Shown: positions 5,125 through 10,502 of the stretch, in pieces | Layout: every line of letters starts with the position of its first letter | How positions within the stretch are numbered: the stretch's first letter is position 1 | NCBI GenBank assembly: GCA_964570935.1 | Contig: CAZMZP010000054.1 | Location: 1-10,502, forward strand | DNA: 10,502 nt | Reading direction: 5' to 3' | From: JAFGJU01 sp964570935 | Lineage (GTDB): Bacteria; Eisenbacteria; RBG-16-71-46; JAFGJU01 | Translations under genes and position numbers: made by a program | Notes under the pieces: model-generated | The model's database searches: none | What the model was told of the DNA's origin: nothing | What the model saw: only the letters and a program-made list of their open reading frames with translations

Positions 5125-7752
5125 ATGATCGGCAAGACCGTTTCGCACTACCGTATAATCAAGCAGCTGGGCGAAGGCGGGATGGGCGTCGTCTACCAGG
5201 CGGAGGACACGAAGCTCAAGCGCACCGTCGCGCTCAAGTTCCTGGCGTTAGAGCTCAGCCGGGACCCCGAGGCGATGGACCGGCTGCTGAAGGAGGCCCG
5301 CGCCGCCTCGCGACTCGACCATCCCAACATCTGCACTGTTCACGAGATCAATGAAACCCAGGGCCACCCGTTCATCGCCATGGCCTTCGTCGAGGGCAAG
5401 ACCTTGAAGGACATGCTGGCCGAAGGGCCTGTTGGCATCGGAGATTCCGTCGACATCGCGATCCAGGCGGCGGACGGACTCAGGGAGGCGCACGAAAAAG
5501 GAATCATTCACAGGGACATAAAGAACACGAACATCATGGTGACCCCGCGCGGGCAGGCCAAGATAATGGATTTCGGGATCGCCAAGCTGGCCGAGGCGCA
5601 AGAGTCCGCCGAGGCGCAGACCACCACCGGCGGGACGGCGGCCTACATGTCGCCCGAGCAGATACGCGGCGAGGGAACGGACGAGCGCACGGACGTGTGG
5701 TCGTTGGGTGTCGTGCTTTACGAGCTGCTGGCGGGGCGGCGCCCCTTCGCGGGCGATTACGAGCACGCCATATTCTACTCCATCCTGAACGAGGCGCCGG
5801 AGTCTCTCACTTTCGTCAGGAGTGAGGTCCCGGGCGACCTCGTCGCCGTGGTGAAGAAGGCGCTCGAGAAGGATCTGGCGAAGCGTTACCAGAAGATGGA
5901 GGAGATGCTTCATGATCTCAAGTCCGTGAGCCAGAGGCTGTCGGGGAAGACCTCGCCCCGGTTTGCTGCGGCGCCGTCGGGCCAGGAATCGACGCTGGGC
6001 GCGGATGCGGGTCCGGCCGCCGGCCAGAAGCCGGCTCCGAGCGAGAAGACGACTCCCGCGGCGCCTGTCGGTGCGACAACGAGCAGGGCGCTGGTCCGCC
6101 GGCTCCGGGTTCCGGTTGTCGCAAGCCTGGTCGTAATAATCGCCGTCGCGGTCGGTATCAGGGTGCAGTGGGGAAAACAGGCGCCGGCAGTCGCGGAGGA
6201 GCGCACTCTGGCGGTCATGTACTTCGACAACCTCACGGACCCCGAGGACAAGGACAGGCTGGGCGAGATCGCCGCTAACCTCATAATCACCGACCTCTCT
6301 GAGTCGCAGTACGTCAGAGTCATATCGAGCCAGCATTTGTACGACATTCTGAAACGTCTGGGGAGAGAAGGTGAAAGATCGCTCGGCCCCGACGTCGCAT
6401 CCAGGGTGGCCAGGGAGGCGGGCGCCAAATGGATGCTGACAGGGAGCATCCTGCGCGTCAGTCCCCGGATAGAGCTCACTGCGCAGCTCGTGGACGTGGC
6501 CACCGGCCAGGTTCAGGCCTCTCAGCACATAGCGGGCGCCCCTGGAGAAGAGATCTTCCCGCTCATAGACAGGCTCACCGCGGAGCTCAAGACCGACCTC
6601 GCACTTCCGTCGGCCGCGAGGAGTGAGCTCAGTCCAGTCATTGCGGACGTAACCACGCACTCGCAGGAAGCATACCGCTTCTATCTCGAGGGCGTAGATT
6701 ACTACCAGAAGTTCGACTGGACCTCCGCGGAGCGGAGTCTCATCAGGGCCGTGCAGTACGACTCCACATTCGCCATGGGTTATTATTGGCTCGCCCTCGC
6801 CTCTTGGGCGACCGGGTCGGGCAAGCAGAGGGAGCATATCGGCAAGGCCGTCGAGCAGGCCGCTAGGGCCACACCCAAAGAACGCCTGTACATCACAAGT
6901 CTCAATGCCTACATCGGGCAAGACTGCAAGCAGGCTGCCGCCCTGCTGAAAACACTCGTGAAGCGCTACCCGGACGAGAAACAGGCTTACTTCATGCTCG
7001 GCCAGGCATACTTTGACGGTATCGGCGACCTCGTCCAGGCAGTCGGCTACTTCAACAAGACGATCGAGATTGACCCGCTGTTCAAGGGGCCATACAACTC
7101 CCTTGCCTACTCTTACAGCCGGCTCGGAGACCTGGACAGAGCCATGTGGGCGCTGGACAAGTACGCCGCGCTGGCTCCGGACGAGCCGAACCCGCATGAC
7201 AGTAAGGGTGACGTGCTCGCGGAGAACGGCGACATCGAAGGCGCCATACTGAGCTACCGCAGAGCGCTGGACGTGAGGCCCGATTTCAGCCCCAGTCTCT
7301 TCAAGCTGGCGGCGGCCTGCGCGATGACGGACCAGTTTGCCCGGGCCGACAGCTGCTACAGAGTCCTGGCGTCTTTCCCCGAGCGTCCCACCCGGTCGGA
7401 CGCCAGGGCTTCGTTCGCTCAGATCGCAATCCGTCAGGGCAAGTTCACCGAAGCTCTATGCATTCTGGACGAGGCCGCCGCCTCCGACAGAATGGAGGGA
7501 TACGAACGGGGGCTCGTGAGCGGGCAGACCCGCAAGGCTCTCGTGCTGCTGGACCGGGGAGAAGCCCGGGCCGCGCTATCCGAGTTCGAGAAGGGCGCGG
7601 CCCTGGCCGTGAAAGTCCGGCCCGACGAGAGACTGTTCGAGTCAGTCAGCTACGTGTACTTTCTGTCTCGTGCGGGTGATTTCAAGAAGGCCTCCGAAGT
7701 GGCGCAGAAGCTCAAACGCACCGCCCGTGAGAAGGATGAGGTCATCCGCTAG
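5125..7752 (+). CDS. Transmembrane Ser/Thr protein kinase with TolB-like domain and TPRs (C-terminus cut by in-frame TAG)
   Basis: Start ATG 5125 gives MIGKTVSHYRI, the usual N-terminus of this family, with GGGAGAG (5111-5117) upstream; ATG 5077 has no Shine-Dalgarno. The 875-residue product has a Hanks-type kinase domain (about 8-270): glycine loop GEGGMGVVY (16-24), ATP-binding Lys38 in VALK, catalytic HRDIKNTN (129-136, Asp131), DFG (149-151) and MSPEQ (175-179), so it should be active. An Ala/Pro linker (278-320) leads to one membrane helix (329-347). Then comes a TolB-like/FlgO-type domain (about 358-495; LAVMYFDNL, GAKWMLTGSI) of presumed periplasmic location, and a TPR array (about 515-870; for example AYFMLGQAYF, YNSLAYSYSRLGDLDRA). 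Such proteins couple an extracytoplasmic protein-interaction domain to cytoplasmic phosphorylation. Partners are unknown. The frame stops at TAG 7750-7752, but TPR-like coding resumes immediately in the same frame, so the full-length form would be 1,014 residues. Confidence 0.92.
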   Translation: MIGKTVSHYRIIKQLGEGGMGVVYQAEDTKLKRTVALKFLALELSRDPEAMDRLLKEARAASRLDHPNICTVHEINETQGHPFIAMAFVEGKTLKDMLAEGPVGIGDSVDIAIQAADGLREAHEKGIIHRDIKNTNIMVTPRGQAKIMDFGIAKLAEAQESAEAQTTTGGTAAYMSPEQIRGEGTDERTDVWSLGVVLYELLAGRRPFAGDYEHAIFYSILNEAPESLTFVRSEVPGDLVAVVKKALEKDLAKRYQKMEEMLHDLKSVSQRLSGKTSPRFAAAPSGQESTLGADAGPAAGQKPAPSEKTTPAAPVGATTSRALVRRLRVPVVASLVVIIAVAVGIRVQWGKQAPAVAEERTLAVMYFDNLTDPEDKDRLGEIAANLIITDLSESQYVRVISSQHLYDILKRLGREGERSLGPDVASRVAREAGAKWMLTGSILRVSPRIELTAQLVDVATGQVQASQHIAGAPGEEIFPLIDRLTAELKTDLALPSAARSELSPVIADVTTHSQEAYRFYLEGVDYYQKFDWTSAERSLIRAVQYDSTFAMGYYWLALASWATGSGKQREHIGKAVEQAARATPKERLYITSLNAYIGQDCKQAAALLKTLVKRYPDEKQAYFMLGQAYFDGIGDLVQAVGYFNKTIEIDPLFKGPYNSLAYSYSRLGDLDRAMWALDKYAALAPDEPNPHDSKGDVLAENGDIEGAILSYRRALDVRPDFSPSLFKLAAACAMTDQFARADSCYRVLASFPERPTRSDARASFAQIAIRQGKFTEALCILDEAAASDRMEGYERGLVSGQTRKALVLLDRGEARAALSEFEKGAALAVKVRPDERLFESVSYVYFLSRAGDFKKASEVAQKLKRTAREKDEVIR
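7750..7752 (+). other. In-frame TAG interrupting the kinase-TPR gene
   Basis: The codon lies between KDEVIR and IHYTVALGTIEFYRGN in one continuous frame. One base change (for example CAG to TAG) would create it. At least six other genes in the window (hgcA, Met-rich gene, permease, flavoredoxin, DUF5916, and the final end of this frame at 8167-8169) end in TAG, so wholesale reassignment of TAG is unlikely. Confidence 0.8.
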
Positions 7753-7833
7753 ATACACTACACAGTCGCTCTCGGTACCATTGAGTTCTACAGGGGCAAC
7801 CATCGGGCGTCGTCTGAGCACTTCTCTGACGCC

Positions 7834-8169
7834 ATGGAGTTGATTGACAAGTACGGCAATTCTGCCATCAGATCTCCCTTCATCCCGCTCCTTTCAGGAA
7901 GAGCCCTGCTCGCATCGGGACGCGCCTCAGAGGCAGTGAAGGAGTTGGAAACGTGCGTGAACAGATACTTTATCGAGGATTTCGGGTCCATGAGCGCCGG
8001 CGTGGAAGCGCACTACTATCTCGGGATTGCCTACGAACAATCCGGCGCCGCGAAGAAGGCCGTCCGTCAGTACGAAGAGTTCCTGCGCATCTGGAAGGAT
8101 GCGGACCCCGGGATGAAGACTGTGGAGGACGCGAGGGCGCGGCTGGCGAGACTCCGGCCGGCAGCATAG
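7834..8169 (+). CDS. C-terminal TPR fragment of the interrupted Ser/Thr kinase
   Basis: This is the remainder of the kinase-TPR gene downstream of the in-frame TAG. Homologous coding really begins at 7753 (IHYTVALGTIEFYRGN), giving 138 residues to the TAG at 8167-8169; the first in-frame ATG is 7834, giving 111 residues. It contains at least two TPR-like helical pairs: LLSGRALLASGRASEAVKEL, and AHYYLGIAYEQSGAAKKAVRQY followed by EEFLRIW, with the Gly/Ala/Tyr pattern of TPRs. This matches the usual end of kinase-TolB-TPR proteins. No Shine-Dalgarno precedes ATG 7834, so independent translation is unlikely. It is either a decayed end, a read-through extension, or the product of a sequence error at 7750. 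Confidence 0.75.
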   Translation: MELIDKYGNSAIRSPFIPLLSGRALLASGRASEAVKELETCVNRYFIEDFGSMSAGVEAHYYLGIAYEQSGAAKKAVRQYEEFLRIWKDADPGMKTVEDARARLARLRPAA

Positions 8170-8278
8170 TTCGCAACCCTGCCGCCCCAGTGGCGTGGAG
8201 GGACGCGGCTGTTGGCCTTGAGCGGCGAGGCACGGCCGTCACGCAGGCAAGCCAGGCATTCGAATCGGAGGGAGCAAC

Positions 8279-8860
8279 ATGAAGAAGTCTCTGGGCGCGA
8301 AGACGCTGCTGTATCCGACGCCTGTTCTGCTGGTGGGAACTTACGACAAGGACGGTAGGCCGAACCTCGCGACGGTGGCCTGGGGCGGCATATGCTGCTC
8401 GCAGCCGCCGTGCGTCGCGGTGTCTCTGCGGGAGGCGACCTACACGCACGGAAGCATAGTGGCGCGCCGCGCGTTCACCGTGAACGTTCCGTCCGAGACG
8501 CAGGTCAGAGAGGCCGATTTCTGCGGGATGGTGTCCGGGAGGACAATGGACAAGTTCGCGACAATCAAGTTCACTCCGGTGAAAAGCACTCTCGTGGACG
8601 CGCCCTACGGAGAGGAATTCCCGCTGGTGCTGGAGTGCAAGCTTTCACGCACGGTGGGTGTCGGCCTGCACACGGAGTTCATAGGCGAGATCCTGGACGT
8701 CAAGGTGGACGAGCGTTTCGTGGGCACGGACAACATTCCAGAAGTGGAGAAAATCAAACCAATCATTTACGCGCCGGGAGAGCAGAGATACTACGGGCTG
8801 GGCAAGTGCCTCGGGAACGGCTACACCGAGGGCGAAGCGTTCGACGTGAAAGAGGAGTAG
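8279..8860 (+). CDS. Flavoredoxin-like flavin reductase family protein
   Basis: This 193-residue soluble protein belongs to the flavin reductase-like FMN-binding family, close to flavoredoxins of anaerobes. Such proteins bind FMN in a split beta-barrel and transfer electrons or reduce free flavin. Visible features are the TPVLLVGTYDKDGRPNL start (14-30), TVAWGGICCSQPP (32-44) with a Cys39-Cys40 pair, and VSLREATYTHGSI (48-60). RAFTVNVPSE (64-73) and the C-terminal YAPGEQRYYGLG (164-175) complete the pattern. The length is typical. ATG 8279 is preceded by GGAGGGAG (8267-8274). The gene stands alone: 109 bases separate it from the kinase remnant and the next gene is convergent. Electron donor and partner are not evident from the context. 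Confidence 0.9.
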   Translation: MKKSLGAKTLLYPTPVLLVGTYDKDGRPNLATVAWGGICCSQPPCVAVSLREATYTHGSIVARRAFTVNVPSETQVREADFCGMVSGRTMDKFATIKFTPVKSTLVDAPYGEEFPLVLECKLSRTVGVGLHTEFIGEILDVKVDERFVGTDNIPEVEKIKPIIYAPGEQRYYGLGKCLGNGYTEGEAFDVKEE

Positions 8861-8914
8861 GTGCCGCGGGGGCGCCTCCCGTGCGCCGACCCGGGTCACG
8901 CCGGCCCCGGCCCC

Positions 8915-10502
8915 CTATATGCTCCACCAGTAGCTGACCTTGACCAGGACCGTGTTGCCCGGCGCCGTGTCGTACAGCCCGTTCCAGTCGCGGCCGAAGT
9001 CGAAATCACCGACGCTCTTGAAGGCCTCGCGCGCCTGAGTCCAGACGAGGAAGAGCGCGCTTCCCGGCCTGTACTCCCAGCGCAGGATCACGTTCGAGTT
9101 GAAAGACGTCCAGTTGAAGTCGGGCCGCCAGTCGTCCTCGTTGTACACCGAGGAGTCGACGTACTCGTAACTTCTGGGCGGCACCAGCTTCTTGAAATTG
9201 CTGTAATCCACCGCGGCGAAGAACGGCTGTGCGTAGACCTGGAGCGTCAGGTTTCGCGTGAATGTCACAGTGCTGCGCATCGTCAGGTCGAGGCGGTGCA
9301 GCTTCTGCTCGCCGAAGATGTAGGTGCTGTTGCCCTCCGCGTCCGGGATGGTTGTCACCCACCTGGAAACGTCCCAACTGCCCCTGTAGCTCGGCTCGGC
9401 CGTGAACTCGACGTTCGACCTGGGCTGCAGCGTGATTCCCATGGAGTACTCTTTGTAGTGCCCGTCGCTGGTGTCCCCATCGCCCACCTGGCCTGAGAGG
9501 ACGAGCCACTTGCTCGGGTCGGTATTCAGGTGAACCCACCAGTTCTGACCCAGGGGGGTGGGCGATGGCGGCCCGCCCCTCGTTTCCCAGTCGGAATACT
9601 GTTCGTCGTAGTCAACCCACGAGCCGCCGTCCAGTTGCCACATGTTCGCAAACTGAATGGACGTGTTGAAATTGCCCCCTCTGGTGAGTGCCACTCCGTC
9701 CGCGTTGTCCGCGTATCCCAGGTTGAAGTTGTTCCAGGTCCTCTTGACTATCCACCACTTCTTAGTAGTCCTGTACTGGAGCCATCCCCAGTACTCCTGG
9801 TAATTGTCGCGTTGGAGATATCCGATGCGGTTCAGGTCAAGGCCGTGGCCGAGGTACTGCGCACTCAACGACGCGCGGAAGTTCTGTCCGCCGGACTTGT
9901 CAAACCCGACGGCGCCACCCCATCCGCTCTCTTTCAGCCAGTTCCTGGATGCCACGGCCTGCCCGGAGACATGATAGTCGCCGCCGCGGAATCTCAGGTC
10001 CCAGTCGACGCCGCCGGTGTAGTCCGGGTTCGTGTCCTTCTGGTTCACGGCGGTCGCCAACACGCCGACGCTGGAGTTCTGCATTACGTCCTGCTTGACG
10101 CGCGCGACGAAGTAGTTGGCCTCGGGTTCGATGACCGACGTCTTCCTGACGCCGAACGGGTCCCTGTAAGTGGCCTCCTCGCGCTGGGTGACGGCCTCGA
10201 TGAATCCGACAGACGTGCCTCGGGCGGTCTTGCCGCTTACCTTGGCCGCGCCGAGGATGGTCGTCGCTGCCGGCCTTTCCAGGTAGTAGTCCACGTCGCC
10301 GGGCCACAGCGAAGGCGCTCTGCCGATTCTCCTCGAATAGAAGAGCGAATAGGGGGTCGAGAATATCTCGTTCCCCTCCAGGAAAAACGGCCGCTTTTCC
10401 GGATACCACGTCTCGAACGCGGACAGGTTCAGCACAGTCTCGTCCGCCTCCACCTGGCCGAAGTCCGGGTTGATGGTGGCGTTCAGGGTTATGTCGGACG
10501 TA
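8915..10502 (-). CDS. DUF5916 outer-membrane beta-barrel protein, C-terminal part (5' end outside window)
   Basis: The gene runs leftward from beyond the right edge; 528 residues are visible. The apparent start at 10453 is an internal GTG, because the frame stays open to the edge and encodes DITLNATINPDFGQVEAD. That string, followed by NLSAFETWYPEKRPFFLEGNEIF and the SRRIGRAP segment, is the hallmark of DUF5916 proteins. These carry an N-terminal CBM9-like sugar-binding domain (not in this window) and a C-terminal outer-membrane barrel. The remainder alternates aromatic and polar residues in amphipathic strands (for example WDLRFRGGDYHVSG, FFAAVDYSNF), with Trp/Tyr-rich loops, ending in YWWSI, a barrel-type terminus. 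Function is poorly known; they are often annotated as hydrolases or TonB-receptor-like proteins. It is convergent with the flavoredoxin gene, 54 bases apart, with no obvious U-tract terminator between them. Stop codon is TAG. Confidence 0.9.
   Translation of the reverse strand, partial: TSDITLNATINPDFGQVEADETVLNLSAFETWYPEKRPFFLEGNEIFSTPYSLFYSRRIGRAPSLWPGDVDYYLERPAATTILGAAKVSGKTARGTSVGFIEAVTQREEATYRDPFGVRKTSVIEPEANYFVARVKQDVMQNSSVGVLATAVNQKDTNPDYTGGVDWDLRFRGGDYHVSGQAVASRNWLKESGWGGAVGFDKSGGQNFRASLSAQYLGHGLDLNRIGYLQRDNYQEYWGWLQYRTTKKWWIVKRTWNNFNLGYADNADGVALTRGGNFNTSIQFANMWQLDGGSWVDYDEQYSDWETRGGPPSPTPLGQNWWVHLNTDPSKWLVLSGQVGDGDTSDGHYKEYSMGITLQPRSNVEFTAEPSYRGSWDVSRWVTTIPDAEGNSTYIFGEQKLHRLDLTMRSTVTFTRNLTLQVYAQPFFAAVDYSNFKKLVPPRSYEYVDSSVYNEDDWRPDFNWTSFNSNVILRWEYRPGSALFLVWTQAREAFKSVGDFDFGRDWNGLYDTAPGNTVLVKVSYWWSI

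Noticed and set aside
5248..7197. Long open frame on the minus strand (649 codons) opposite the kinase gene
   Set aside because: It is an antisense shadow caused by high GC and codon-position bias. It is Arg/Gly/Leu-rich with no recognisable domain, while the + strand has unmistakable kinase motifs.
7750..7752. TAG as a pyrrolysine codon or genome-wide stop reassignment
   Set aside because: TAG ends at least six other genes here and kinase-TPR proteins are not a pyrrolysine family. Nonsense mutation or sequence error is simpler.
8861..8914. GC-rich dyads between the flavoredoxin and DUF5916 genes as a terminator
   Set aside because: Short palindromes such as GACCCGGGTC lack a T tract on either strand.

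Overview
The window looks like a contig from an uncultured, GC-rich, probably anaerobic Gram-negative bacterium. Mercury-methylation genes suggest an anaerobe. A DUF5916-type outer-membrane barrel protein shows an outer membrane. A soluble Ser/Thr kinase fused to a TolB-like domain and TPRs is a combination common in Acidobacteriota, Aminicenantes-like and FCB-type candidate phyla. The lineage is inferred from gene content only; no rRNA or ribosomal marker is present.

Region 1 (1-2609) is a putative mercury/metal island. It opens with the membrane C-terminus of HgcA (corrinoid mercury methyltransferase, cut by the window edge). Next, 34 bases downstream, comes a complete hgcB (2[4Fe-4S] ferredoxin) with an unusually long tail carrying four Cys-Cys-Gly motifs. 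A strong hairpin terminator at 850-884 separates hgcB from a convergent gene for an exported Met/Cys/Gly-rich protein with a Spy/CpxP-like (LTxxQ) helical domain. A 263-bp divergent intergenic region, with a good sigma70-type promoter facing that gene, separates it from a half-size ArsP/DUF318-type permease. Together these suggest methylation of Hg(II), electron delivery to the corrinoid, periplasmic metal or stress handling, and possibly export. Only the HgcAB role rests on established knowledge.

Region 2 (2756-5028) holds a DUF169 protein and an orphan MEDS-domain histidine kinase with no response regulator beside it.

Region 3 (5025-8169) is a transmembrane Ser/Thr kinase-TolB-TPR protein driven by a near-consensus promoter that overlaps the end of the histidine kinase gene. 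Its reading frame is interrupted by a single in-frame TAG (7750-7752). Recognisable TPR coding continues in the same frame for another 138 codons.

Region 4 (8279-10502) holds a flavoredoxin-like flavin reductase, then on the opposite strand the C-terminal part of a DUF5916 outer-membrane protein that runs off the right edge. No rRNA, tRNA, CRISPR array, insertion sequence or attachment site was seen. No gene-free stretch exceeds 300 bases.
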